This document shows, one piece after another, positions 1 through 9,984 of a stretch of DNA of 48,963 nucleotides. Where the stretch lies: NCBI GenBank assembly GCA_003427395.1, contig BFEA01000202.1, positions 186,153 to 235,115 of the forward strand. Reading direction: 5' to 3'. The translations under genes and the position numbers were made by a program. Under the pieces are notes generated by a model. That model was not told where the DNA came from and searched no databases. It worked only from the letters and a program-made list of their open reading frames with translations. Each line of letters begins with the position of its first letter. The stretch's first letter is position 1. Source of the DNA: Chara braunii (lineage: Eukaryota; Streptophyta; Charophyceae; Charales; Characeae).

Positions 1-40
1 GCCTCTCTACCCAGCATGCATTGTCGGCCTCACGTTCGAG

Positions 41-93
41 TGCCCAGGGCCTAACTAACTCAGAGGCCCTGGGCATTTCAGCATTTGCTGAAA
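41..93. repeat. Two adjacent perfect hairpins
   Basis: TGCCCAGGGCCT (41-52) is the exact reverse complement of 64-75, giving a 12-bp stem with an 11-nt loop. It is followed directly by TTTCAGCA (76-83), TT, TGCTGAAA (86-93), an 8-bp stem with a 2-nt loop. Both stems are seen directly. No T-run or gene end is nearby, so I do not call a terminator; it may be the edge of a repeat cut by the window start. Confidence 0.7.
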
Positions 94-832
94 TCCGAGA
101 CTCGGTACACTCCAACAAACTGGCGTGCTGCAACTTTATAGACCCCACTTCGTGAAAGGTTGGCATAGAGGGCTCTTGTTGATTTGCAGGCCCGCCTTCA
201 CTTAGGGCGGGCACTAGGCTTGCTGGGGCCTTAGCCGAGAACATGTACATCATGGCAAGGCCCCTACTTGAGGGCTCAATCCTCACACATGGAATCCTCC
301 ACAACAATCTTCGTTTCCCGAATTATCGTTGTGAAGATCCAATAGGCTGAAAATATGCCAACGAAAAAAGTTTTAGAGTAATAACAAAACCCATTTCATT
401 CAAATGCAAGATATTTGGAATATCTTTCCTCCGTATGGTACTAGTCATTTTTAACATCATACATAGTTAAGAGGTCCGTCAATGAATCATTTGAGCAAGT
501 CGTGCTAACGTTTCAGAGACTTCTGTTATGAATGGTCATGATTTTTATAAATAAATTGATAAAATAGATATCCATAACGAATTCGATTTTCTCGGACTTT
601 CAATTACAAAAATTGGATTAAGCCCAATAGGGTTATTACAAATCGCGATCACTCTCTGACTAAATTTTTTTTGAATTGTCACCTCTAAAACACTATAAGT
701 CGGATTGTGATCACAAAAAGGCAAATGGATCTGATAACATTTCGTGAAACCATCAATCTTCTCATTGTCGAAAATTTGGGGACCAGTAGCACATGTTCAT
801 TAGAGCTATTGGTGGCAGAGCGTGGAAAACCA
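94..832. other. No gene recognised
   Basis: AT-rich sequence with short open frames only. I see no conserved motif, RNA gene or repeat, apart from a likely decayed extra unit of the ~182-bp repeat that becomes clear from 833. Confidence 0.4.
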
Positions 833-1330
833 GCAGAGTACCGACAATGAAAAATGCGACGAGTTGCCGTCACAACTTATTTCATGGTTGAATATCTTTC
901 TCGGCAAGATTATAACCAAATGTACGAACCCTCAAATTTCTTGGAAAGATTACAACCAAATTTATAGATCCTCAAATCATTGAAGGGGTTCTTTTCCCTT
1001 TGACCCACTAGTCGTAGAGTGACAGAAATAGTGAATAAGATGAACTGACGCAAAATTTATTCCACAGTATAACTTTTTTTTCTTGAAATATCACAACCAA
1101 ATGTGCATGGCCTTCAATTTTTAAAGTTTTTGAGGCATTTTAATGAGTGTGAAAAATCGTGGAAGTTGGGGTCCTTTTTCCGTTGGCACACACGTTGTAG
1201 AGTGACAAAAATGAAAAATGTGACGAATTGGCACGACATTTTTTTCATAGTCTAAATATTTCTTTTTCAATTTTATGATATTTTAGCAGAAAAAATAACG
1301 ATCTAATCTACAAGATGTTTAATTTTCAGA
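833..1330. repeat. Imperfect ~182-bp tandem repeat, about 3 units
   Basis: Units begin at about 833 (GCAGAGTACCGACAATGAAA), 1014 (GTAGAGTGACAGAAATAGTG) and 1197 (GTAGAGTGACAAAAATGAAA), 181 and 183 bp apart. Each continues into an AT-rich tract with CACAACCAAAT-like or TTCATAGT-like segments and a GGGGTTCTTTTCC/GGGGTCCTTTTTCC segment ahead of the next unit. Units have diverged considerably. No coding potential is apparent. It could be the inner part of an old non-autonomous transposon. Confidence 0.5.
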
Positions 1331-1575
1331 TTTTTTGCTGGGCTACCAATCGGGCTGCCCGGGCCACCATATTTTCCTGGGTGACCCGACCGTTCAAGGA
1401 CCACAGAATCCCCTTCCCCCCCCCAGAACAAAAGTACAAAAAATCCAAAAAAAAAACTATGTTATGGAGACAAATAAATTGAGCAAGTTTTTTTTCAGAG
1501 TCACATCAAAATTCTTTAGAATTTTTTTTTTTTCCACGGCCGGCAAGTTGTCCGGGGCCTCTTTGCAAACCTAGT
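1331..1575. repeat. GC-rich/oligo-A block resembling part of the 4258-5047 element
   Basis: A CG-rich segment with GGGCTGCCCGGGCC and GTGACCCGACCG is followed by an A-rich stretch and CTATGTTATGGAGACAAA. The last piece matches ATATGTTATGGAGAAAAA at ~4416-4433 inside the 790-bp element, which has the same order (CG-rich, oligo-A, TTATGGAGA). The block ends in CACGGCCGGCAAGTTGTCCG. This suggests a diverged relative of the same family; ends and target duplication could not be defined. Confidence 0.35.
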
Positions 1576-1882
1576 TCTTTTGTCAATTCTTTTGAGCGAG
1601 AAAAGTTGTCAACGTTGGCACTTGAAAATTGTGAAACTGGACCCACGTACACCTTGCGATTGACACCTTGTATAAAAACACGTTCCTAGTTGATCGAATT
1701 CGAATTTATGGGTATCAGATTGAGTTGCAGCTTAAGGACAACACTCGCCTAAACGCAGGGCCTCCAAGCACTGGCTTGACCATTCGTCTGACATCCTTGA
1801 TCCTGTTCTCTGAATTGTGACTTGTACCTCTAAAGTTGAGAATGATTCCTCTTGTCATCCAATTGAGGACACATCTAGCATT

Positions 1883-3426
1883 TTAACTTTTGATTTTTGC
1901 ACCCAAAAGCTTAATCTGACGAGGAAAAAGGGTATTCGCCAAATAGGCAACCCTTACATCCTCCGGCTTGCGAAGCCAATCTTGGGGCATGGATAGGTAT
2001 AGTCGAAGGCCAATACATATGCCGGATGAGGAAGGGATATAATTAAAGTATGAAGAAATTTCCTTCACTGACATGACAGACTCCATGACCATTTGAACTT
2101 CCTTAGTCTACTTATATGGCTTCTTGTTACCTTCTCTTGCCCCATTCAAACTCTTCTTCTTGGAATTCTCGATTGATGTCTCTCTGATCTTTTTATTTCT
2201 GCATGACATGAAAACTAAGGTTAGTAAGAGGGAACTTATAGATTGTGTATTTAACTTGGACAAGCTGGGAGGGGGGGAAACGGGGGTTGCAGCACAGACT
2301 CTTTAAGGGACATCCTCCGGAAAATGTCGGGGAACATTATATGCGCCCCAGATATCACAAATAACCAATACCCTCCTTCAAATCACTTACCATAGCAACC
2401 TTTTGATATTATTAAAGCAAAGGATATTCTTTGGGCGAAGACAATCACAAAATCTTGCAGTTTGGAATAATAGTTCTCGAGTTTCCTACCTACCCCTAAG
2501 GTAGTTGGTCCAATTGAGATGCTCCATGGTGGAGCCAAATAAAATCTCTTGAGTAGCTTAACCTCATCAGCTCCTACATAGCATTTGCCCTCGAGATCCT
2601 CAATAACATGGTCAAACATTTCCTAGACCACTTCACGCGAACCGTTCGAATTGCTCGAGAAGTTGGCTAACAATTCCTCATCCGTTGTGCGATCCATTGC
2701 AGACCAACGTGAGGTTACATTCAATAGTTTACCTAGGTGCGAAGTTATGTCCAATTAAGGTAGACATCCTCCCCCCTAGATGAGAAGGGGAACCCTAAGA
2801 CTGGTTTGTCTGACCTCCAGGGATTGATTGAACTGACTTTAGCTGAATTGCAGCCAAATACATCAACCTCATTGGCCTCGACAACATTGTACAGGGCTCC
2901 CTTTTTAGCTACTTGGTTTCCCAAACATATTCTCCTCTTCCAAGCACCCCTTCTTTGTTCCTATTCCGCGTCGCCGTCTTCTGACGAGATGTCAAGTTCT
3001 TACTCTTACCCATGTCCACCATGTATGCCAAGTACTTAGGGGGCATTCTCGAGTTTCTTGATATCTATCCTAGTTACTTGAAAGAGGAATTCTTCCAAGT
3101 TGTTGCTGTCCGGATTGATACACTTCTCCATTTGGGCCTCAATGTAGCCTGATGCCGGTTCTGTGTCGAAAACCAGCAAAATCAGCTCTTCTAGAGTATC
3201 ATTGGATTCATTGCCCTTTGCATTAATTAGAGACTTCAACATGAAGTCCATCGCAAGATTTGCACAGAATACAAGTGTAGGGCATGAGACTTTTCACAAT
3301 CTTGCAAGAGAAGAGAAGACGTAGCATGTTCGGAAAGCGTTGTTGAGGTTTTTGCGTCGCCATCTTGATAAATAAAACAAGATTGCCCAAGAATACAGTG
3401 CAAGCCCACTGACATTTACAGTTCAA
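1883..3426 (-). pseudogene. Unidentified decayed coding region
   Basis: Several minus-strand open stretches lie one after another: 3426-3223, 3251-3036, 2619-2383 and 2092-1883 (67, 71, 78 and 69 codons). They have protein-like composition, for example EELILLVFDTEPASGYIEAQ in the second and KLLKRFYLAPPWSISIGPTT in the third, and are separated by stops and frame changes. No domain, zinc knuckle or transposase/RT motif was recognised. The run of same-strand fragments suggests one decayed gene, perhaps a transposon ORF, but chance ORFs in non-coding DNA are not excluded. Function unknown. Confidence 0.25.
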
Positions 3427-3429
3427 TAT

Positions 3430-4249
3430 TCATTGTTTTTTCTACCCCCGCATGCCTTCTCCATTTTTTTTCTTTTTTTAACCATTCGTACTTTTGGTAG
3501 TTCGAAAAATAGTGGGCTTCCGACCTCTTAGGAGGCCGAAACGAAACAACAGCAACCGATCAGATTTATCAGCGACAACCATTCTAGGGCCCGACCTCCT
3601 AAGAGTTCGAGAATTGGCTAAAACTTGCCTAAACAAAACGACAAAGGTACTAGTGGTTTAAGGTCCCTTAGTGTTTGGTGAAAACACAAATCCTTAGTTA
3701 TAAAGCATAGGTCAACATACGATACTTCTCCACCACCTTGGTCATGGAATACCTCGACCAAATTATCACTTCCTCTCTCTTTCCTATTACTCTTCCTTCC
3801 TCCCTCTCCTTCTTCCCCTATTCTAGCTCCCTCGCTCCCCCCTCTTTTTTTTTTTTTAAGGCTACAGGAAATAATGCCTGTTTGGGTTACTGGCCTAATT
3901 GAAGCTCTCAATTGCTATAATTCTTTCAGATTTTAAACATATTGATTTGCTTGATGATTTTCGTCAGTGACCTTGAAAAAGTCGAGTAAAAGCACGCTTA
4001 ATTAAGATCTTCGAGTCGGAGTCATTTAAAAATTCATCATCTGTAGGGGTAACCAGCAGTTGATTGCTAGTCCGAAACTAGAACATAATTACAGTAAAGT
4101 CTGCAATTGAATGAACTGAGAAGTAGTCAAATTGATTAAGTTTCAGTTTGCTATGTACTTCTTGCAACTCATCCTCTCCACCTCTGACTGCTTTACCTCT
4201 TCTCCCTCCCCCACACCTTTTTCCCCCCTGCTCTTCTTTTTCCTATATA
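3430..4249. other. No gene recognised; pyrimidine-rich stretches
   Basis: Contains C/T-rich tracts around 3770-3860 and 4180-4240 and otherwise unremarkable sequence. No motif-bearing reading frame or RNA gene was seen. Confidence 0.4.
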
Positions 4250-4562
4250 CATATATACAGGGTAACCGACGTTCAGGACGGGCGGAACGCCCGAACCCGA
4301 ACGCCCGAACGTATGGGACCCCTTGGGGATGCATTCGGTTGTTCGGGCCGAACGCGGACCCAAAAAAAAAAAAAAAGAAAGAAAAAAAAGTCATCAAAAA
4401 AATCTGAAAACAAGATATGTTATGGAGAAAAAGAAATCAAACAAGAATTGCCTGAGCATTACATCCGAATTCCTTACCAAATTTGAAATAAAAATAAAAT
4501 ACAGAAACCAAATACAAATAATAAAAATAAATAAAAATAAAAAGAGAATTAAATTTAGTGAG

Positions 4563-4910
4563 TGCGCGAGCATGTTTTCGACACCGCCATCTTTGGCGAT
4601 TTTTCTTTTTTTTTTGGCATACCTAAATGCCATGAAAATTTACAGATGTATACTTCACATAATACAAAACCCACTAAACAAGTTTCAAAAAATAATAAAA
4701 TTGTTTAGACCCCCAACTAAAGTGAAAACAAAAAGTAAAAAGTGAAAAAATACGTGGGCGAGCACGTTTTGACACCTCCATCTTTGGCGATTTTTAATTC
4801 TTATTTGGCTTAGCCAAATGACTTGAAAATTTACAGGCATTTACCTCATGTCATAGAGAACTCAAAAAAAAAATTCAGAAAAAAATCATGATTGTTAGGC
4901 CCCGAAATAA
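4563..4910. repeat. ~185-bp tandem duplication inside the 790-bp element
   Basis: Two imperfect units are seen. Both carry GCGAGCA(T/C)GTTTT followed by GACACC(G/T)CCATCTTTGGCG, then a TTGGCAT/TTGGCTT segment, GAAAATTTACAG and TGTTTAGACCCCC or TGTTAGGCCCC. Units start at about 4565 and 4752. This accounts for most of the AT-rich interior of the 4258-5047 element. Confidence 0.6.
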
Positions 4911-4976
4911 CTTTTGGCGGGGGCCGAACGCCGTCGGGTTCGGACCCCGTACGGGACCCCGAACGCCCGTAAGTAC

Positions 4977-5024
4977 GGAGGTCCCCGGGCAGACGTCCGT
5001 ACAGAGGTCTGCCCGGGGACCTCC
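4977..5024. repeat. 18-bp perfect CG-rich hairpin in the right subterminal region
   Basis: GGAGGTCCCCGGGCAGAC (4977-4994) and GTCTGCCCGGGGACCTCC (5007-5024) are exact reverse complements around a 12-nt loop. Pairing continues imperfectly outward (GTAC/GTAC). The stem lies inside the 790-bp element close to its right end, as expected for a subterminal transposase-binding or fold-back segment. Confidence 0.75.
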
Positions 5025-5152
5025 ATACGTACGGGCTGGTGACTGTGCATATATATATATATATAATAAAAAATGTGCCCTCAAATTAAAAAATTGTGTT
5101 GCTTTTCAAGAAAGTTTTAAGCAACAACAAAAACATGAAATGAAAGTTAGTT

Positions 5153-5153
<1 letters not shown>

Positions 5154-5193
<40 letters not shown>
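5154..5193. repeat. (T)40 homopolymer
   Basis: An uninterrupted run of 40 T, followed by shorter T-runs at ~5212-5222 and ~5289-5308. It lies between the 790-bp element and the left terminal repeat of the next retroelement. A minus-strand poly-A tail of a LINE/SINE insertion is possible but no body was identified. Length is prone to assembly error. Confidence 0.7.
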
Positions 5194-5194
<1 letters not shown>

Positions 5195-5315
5195 GAAAGC
5201 ACAAAGACATTTTTTTTTTTTTATCTCAATACTAGCAAAGAAAGTTATGCATCCTCGAGTTGCAACTTTACTCTATATTTTCACTCCTTTTTTTTTCTTT
5301 TTTTTTTCGTACGGC

Positions 5316-6066
5316 TGGCAAGTGGAAAGTGTCCATGTGATGAGATGGGGTGTTCGAGTCACGTTGAAACCGCCGCGGACGATGAACTTTTTTGAAATAA
5401 TAAGATGTTGGAAGAGTCTCTTTCCGAACGGTGGGTCCGAGCCCATCGTTTTTTGAGCAAGTGCATGTGAAGTCATTTTCGGTAGTATGCGAATAAGGGT
5501 TTTGAACTGTTGTTGTTGGTAGCGATGTTTTGGTGTGTGGTGCATAATAGGGCCTGTGGTTATGGAACCCGTCCAGCCAAAATGGTTAAATGAAGGATTT
5601 GACGCTGGGAAGGTCAATTGTTCGAGGTGTCTTGAGAGAAGGTTAACAACAGTCGTATTTTTCATCATCACTTCAGGACACCCTTCACCACTTCAGTATG
5701 CAGCTTGCCTAAACAGGTGGTTTTCAGGGTCTTCGGACCTTTCACCACTTCAGGACTATTCCGGATTTTTAGACTGTCCAAAACTCTCACTTCAAAATTT
5801 TTATTCTTGAATATTCAGCTACCCGATAACCGCTTGTGGGTGTCTTGTGTGCATATGGTTTATTAGGCAGGTCGGGGACATAAGTGTTGTCAACATTTTG
5901 TTTATGGTTAAAATTGTCGATTTCGATCAACGTCTCAGATTAATGTCTCTGATCAATACGCAGGGTACAAGGTACAAATAGGTCTACAAATGATCAGTCG
6001 CACACCTTTGTCGACCACAAGATCCTTGATGAGTGTCGGGGGTGGCCGACTGAAGTAAGTTGGGTC
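5316..6066 (+). repeat. Left direct terminal repeat, interrupted by a 204-bp insertion
   Basis: Aligns by eye with 12107-12640. Shared blocks include AAGATGTTGGAAGAGTC versus GAGATGTTGGAAGAGTC, CAGCCAAAATGGTTAAATGA versus TAGCCAAAATGGTCAGATGA, GTGCATATGGTT, CAACGTCTCA, CAATACGCAG and TACAAATAGGT. The two copies are clearly diverged, and the left copy is lengthened by the insertion at 5635-5838. Ends were not resolved to the base; no convincing TG...CA termini. Confidence 0.65.
5635..5838. mobile_element. 204-bp insertion with 9-bp target duplication
   Basis: GGTGTCTTG occurs at 5626-5634 and again at 5839-5847. The homologous right terminal repeat has a single AGGTGTCTTATG there (~12419), so the empty site is visible inside this window. 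The inserted 204 bp has no ORF. Its ends (AGAGAAGGTTAAC and, reverse-complemented, CACAAGCGGTTATC) show weak inverted similarity, and it contains repeated CACTTCAGG/CCACTTCAG motifs. A 9-bp duplication suits Mutator-like elements; 8 bp (hAT) is possible if the last G matches by chance. Confidence 0.6.
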
Positions 6067-6117
6067 CAAGTAACCGTAGTAGGGGTTAGACTACCGATTG
6101 TGTGGCTTCGTAAGTAA

Positions 6118-6450
6118 GTGTCAGTTGTCACTGCTACAATGGTTAATGTACATATCAATGTGAGTGTGCCCATTTGCTTCAATTGTGACGACACCAACCA
6201 CTTTGCGAGATGGTGTATGCATCAAAGGCAAGGGGCCACTAAGATTTATACTTTTACGTCTACCTATGCACCTCTTCTAGCCTTGTCAGCGACCCCCGGA
6301 AATCCCACTCTCCCTCTTCCTCCTCCTCCTCCTTCTCTACCTACACACACGGTACCTGTGGTAGAAAACACAAATGGTCAATATTCTAATGGGAGTGGAT
6401 CGTTGAATACTAATCAGCATATGGTCGCTTTGCAGGAAAATGTGGCATAA
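6118..6450 (+). pseudogene. ORF1 N-terminus with CCHC zinc knuckle (gag-like)
   Basis: An open frame of 110 codons. Residues 20-33 read C-FN-C-DDTN-H-FARW-C, a perfect CX2CX4HX4C zinc knuckle, the nucleic-acid-binding motif of gag-type proteins. A proline-rich linker follows (LPLPPPPPSLP). The start could be Met1 or Met8, both upstream of the knuckle. The frame stops at TAA 6448-6450 but protein similarity to the coiled-coil part continues in the same frame, so this is the broken front half of one ORF1. It begins just after the left terminal repeat. It would package element RNA if intact (family knowledge). Confidence 0.6.
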
Positions 6451-8465
6451 CTTAAAGTATGGTACTGTGCGGAAGTCGCCAAAGTGGTGACAAAACAATA
6501 GGAAGGGGAGAAGCTGAAGGGAGAACAGGAGGCTAAAGAATTAAGACTCCATGAAAAGAAAGAGAGGAAAAACTTTCAGAAGGAACTTAACGATACGTGG
6601 AATGCGAAGTTTGAGTCACTGTGCGGGCCCTTCAGTCAAATAGAGGGGCATGAACTCATAGTTAAGAATTGGAGAAATTGAAGTGACATGTCGAGTATAT
6701 GTAGATCAGTCAAATGCAAAGGGTAGATGTTTTAGAGGCTTCCACAAGCAAGGAGGTGGTCCGCAACGATGCACTTCTCACTTGTGTATTACAAAAGTAG
6801 AAAGACATGAGGCAGAAGATGGAGCTTATCATGAGGCTTGTAAGTGGATCGAGGGTCTGGAGGAAAAAACTCGTATGTTAACGTGGTCGCAGGAAGAAGT
6901 ATTGCAGGGGGCAAAAATATGGAAGGAGGAGGCATTGGAGTCAGGGAACAAACAAAATCAGATATCTACGTCGCCATCATCACAACTAAGGATATCACCT
7001 ATCACCACACCCTCAGCAATCTTTAGGAAAGTTAAAGCAACTTCGACAACTCCACAATTTAGAGTTGGTGACATTGAAGGAATAAAGGTTGTAAGAGTTA
7101 AATAAACAGCCTGAAGCGGAGCAGGCGAATACTAGATTGAAGAAACAACTGGCTAAGCGGGATATCCGAAGCGGACGGTGATACTGGAGTGTTGAAGTTA
7201 AAAACTGGTAGCCAAGAAGAAGTTAGGCCTTGATTGTGATGCTCGGAGATAGAATGGACGGGAAACATTTATCCGGGATGCAAAGAAAGATTTTCGAGGC
7301 AAGAAGAAGGAATGGCGTCACATAAATTTGCTTAAGAGAAGGAGTCAAGTATACTACGTTGATCAAAACGATCGGTGAGATAATAGCAAAAATGGTAAAC
7401 TAGGTCGTTGGGAGTAGATGGTTGAACACGAATCAACGTGTGGTCGCTTTGCTGGAAAACATGGCGTAACTTAAAGAATGGTACGATGCAAAAGTCGCCA
7501 AAGTGGTGGCAAAACAACAAGAAGGGGAGAAACTCAAGGAAGAACGGGAAGCTAAAGAATTAGGACTTCACGAAAAAAAAAAGAGGGAAGACTTTCAGAA
7601 GGGAATTTAACGATACGTGGAATGCGAAGTTTGAGTCACTGTGCCGGCCCTTCAGTCAAATAGAGGGGCATGAACTCATAATTACGAATTGGAGAAATTG
7701 AAGTGACATGTGGAGTGAATGTAGATCAGTCAAATGCAAAGGGTAGATGCTTTAGGGGCTTCTACAAGCAAGGCGGTGGTCCGTAACGATGCACTTCTCA
7801 CTCGTTTATTATAAGAGTAGGAAGACCTGAGGCAGAAGATGAAATTTATCATGAGGCTTATAAGTGGGTCGAGGGTCTGGACGAAGAAACTCGTATGTTA
7901 ACGTGGTTATGGGAAGAAGTGTTGCAGGGAGCAAAAATATAGAAGGAGGAGGTATTGAAGTCAGGGAATAAATGAAGTCAGATATCTATGTCGCCATCAT
8001 CATAACTAAGGATACCACCTATCACCACACCCCTAGCAATCTCCAAGAAAGTTAAAGCAACTTCGACAACAACAATTTGGAGTTGAAGACATTGAAGGAA
8101 TAAAGGTTCTAGGAACTAAACAAACAACCTAAAGCGGAGCAGGAGAATATTAGATTGAAGGAACAATTGGCTAAGCGGGATACCGGGAGACAAAAAAACC
8201 CTCACTCAAGTTTTCGGGAGTGATTGCATGAAGCGGACTGTGGTACTGGAGTGTTGAAGTTAAAAACTGGAAGCCTAATATAAGTTATGCCTTGACGGTG
8301 ATGCTCGGAGAGAGAATGAACGGGAAACATTTATTCGGGATGCAAAGAAAGAGTTTTGAAGCGAGAAGAAGGATGGAGTCATATAAATTTGCTTAAGAGA
8401 AGGAGTCAAGTATACTACGTTGATCGAAACGATCGGTGAGATAATAGCAAAAAAGGTAAACCAAG
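6395..8465 (+). repeat. ~1-kb tandem duplication within ORF1 (two copies)
   Basis: Copy 1 (about 6395-7400) and copy 2 (about 7411-8465) align almost end to end. Examples are TGGTCGCTTTGC at 6422/7441, AACGATACGTGGAATGCGAA at ~6589/~7610, and AAACGATCGGTGAGATAATA at ~7367/~8429. Copy 2 has about 35 extra bases around 8182-8228. The period is ~1017 bp at the start. Both copies share the TAA at 6448/7467, while the TAG at 6499 is only in copy 1 (CAA at 7518), so duplication followed the first disabling mutation. Confidence 0.8.
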
Positions 8466-8520
8466 CCGTATGGAAGAAGCAAACAGTCCAAAACATTTCA
8501 TACGATGTGGCAGGAGATAT
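6451..8520 (+). pseudogene. ORF1 coiled-coil region, duplicated and broken
   Basis: Downstream of the TAA at 6448 the same frame reads charged, heptad-like protein (AEVAKVV, EGEKLKGEQEAKELRLHEKK, FQKELNDTWNAKFESLCGPF), typical of ORF1/gag coiled coils. The longest open piece (6683-7105, 140 codons) contains KWIEGLEEKTRMLTWSQEEV. An additional in-frame TAG lies at 6499-6501. The whole segment is repeated as a second copy from ~7411. A C-terminal GVKYTTL-like segment is readable in another frame at ~7344 and ~8405. Frameshifts and stops throughout mean no functional product. Confidence 0.5.
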
Positions 8521-8922
8521 GCAAAACTAAGACAAGAAGGATGAGAGAGACTCAACTATTTTTTAGGGTCACTCCCACACGTGGCTGATCTATGATCTGT
8601 AGCTTCTTCTTGCTCTTAAGTACGGTCATCTTCTATTCAGTATCTAAGACTGAAAGTTTTTGACTCTCTGTTTCATTTGGATGTTGTTGTGCTTATTCCT
8701 CTAGGAGAGAGGTATATGTTCTAATATGACCATGGTGTCGGGATGTTTATGTAGTTATAACGAAGCTGGATTTGAAGCTCGTTGAAGCGAGCATATGTAC
8801 AGAGCCTTCGATGAGTCTCTGATCTTAGAGGGAGGTGTAACGAAAAATTATATTGGTGGCTTCATAGTTTTGAGGCACAAAACTATGTAGTCATTCCTAT
8901 ATGTTGTTGTTCGGAGGTTGAT
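8521..8922 (+). other. Spacer between ORF1 and ORF2 remnants
   Basis: About 400 bp with only short frames. No motif was recognised; it probably represents the inter-ORF region of the retroelement. Confidence 0.35.
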
Positions 8923-9324
8923 GTGGAAGAAGTGGAAAAAATCTTTACTAGATTATTTTGTTCTTCTTTGAATGTTAAGGACAACCCGAGGAGGGCGAGA
9001 AGGAGGCGAGTGGGAAAAGAAGAGCAGTCAAGACTAAAACGGGAAAACAATAAGTGTGAGATTGTAAAGTTTGGAATTGATTCAGAAAGACTGTTACTTA
9101 CTTTTCAGCATCTATTAGGTGGTCTCTTCTAGTCTTCTTCAAATTTTGACCAACTATCGGGATGCAGGCACTACGAGTGTTGTGATTGGATGTAAGTGTG
9201 GGTCGTGGTTGATTGACAACTGAAAGGTAGTTTAATGGTGTTATTGATCTTCGATAATCTCATGTTATTTTGGGTGTGAAGGGCGTGATCAAGTGTGTGA
9301 TGCTCGAAAGGTTGGTTAGTGGAA

Positions 9325-9607
9325 GGGGTGGTGGTACGATTTGAGTGAATTATATTTTTTGGTCAACGAGGGCTTACATTGAAACCATGTCTAATAAGCT
9401 TTGTTGGTCAGCCTTCTACGAGAAGGGTCTTATGTACCTGGGACCTAGGGCAACTCTTGTATGCGCTAGGGGTGGTGGTGCGGTTTGAGTCAATTATCCC
9501 TTTTTGTTAATGATGGTTGGTATTAAAATCATATCTAATAACCTTTGTTGGTCAACCTCTTATGAGAAGTGTCTTACATACCTGGGATGTAGGGCAACTC
9601 ATGTATG
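9325..9607 (+). repeat. 144-bp tandem duplication inside ORF2
   Basis: Two units start at 9325 and 9469 (GGGGTGGTGGTACG / GGGGTGGTGGTGCG). Both carry TTTGAGT(G/C)AATTAT, ATCT/GTCTAATAA, CTTTGTTGGTCA, GAGAAG(G/T)GTCTTA and CCTGGGA followed by TAGGGCAACTC. Both units translate to the same protein segment (YEKGLMYLGPRAT / YEKCLTYLGCRAT), so part of the RT N-terminal region was duplicated in place. Confidence 0.7.
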
Positions 9608-9984
9608 CATTTTCAACAATTCGGTGTTTTCAAGTGAAGAGGACTCAAGGCATGCTAAAGCTAATTTTGTCAAAGGTTGTGTTGTCCCATTTTGGAATGG
9701 GTATTCAGAAAAGACTTGTCATTCGGATAGTATATGAACATAGGTATTGCAAGGTGCAGGGTTTGTGCTCGATTGGTTACGGAGCTCGATATTGAGCTAG
9801 CATGGAAGGAAATGGTTATTAGGCACATGTGCGTGATATGGTGTAGGAATAAGTCGTTGGGTGATTTTATACATAATCATCGTTTTGTTGCGAGGAGTGG
9901 TGATTTTGAATATGAATGTCAGAATACCAGTATGGATTTTCCTCGTGTTGAAGGTACGAATCTTTCCAACTTCGTGATCTCGCT

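Larger units (their letters stand above)
4258..5047. mobile_element. 790-bp hAT-like non-autonomous element (MITE-like)
   Basis: The element is bounded by an exact 8-bp direct repeat, CATATATA, at 4250-4257 and 5048-5055, the target duplication size of hAT transposons. Its ends, CAGGGTAACC and (reverse complement of the right end) CACAGTCACC, match at 7 of 10 positions. Both subterminal regions are CG-rich and fold: GGGCG-GAA-CGCCC near the left end and an 18-bp perfect stem near the right end. The interior is AT-rich with a tandem duplication and has no credible ORF. Caution: the duplication is low complexity and sits beside a TA microsatellite, so the exact ends could be off by a few bases. 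Confidence 0.55.

Noticed and set aside
5888-6070. A standard tRNA primer-binding site after the left terminal repeat of the 5.3-12.6 kb element
   Set aside because: No TGG-starting sequence with convincing tRNA complementarity was found at the boundary, one reason not to call it a normal LTR retrotransposon.
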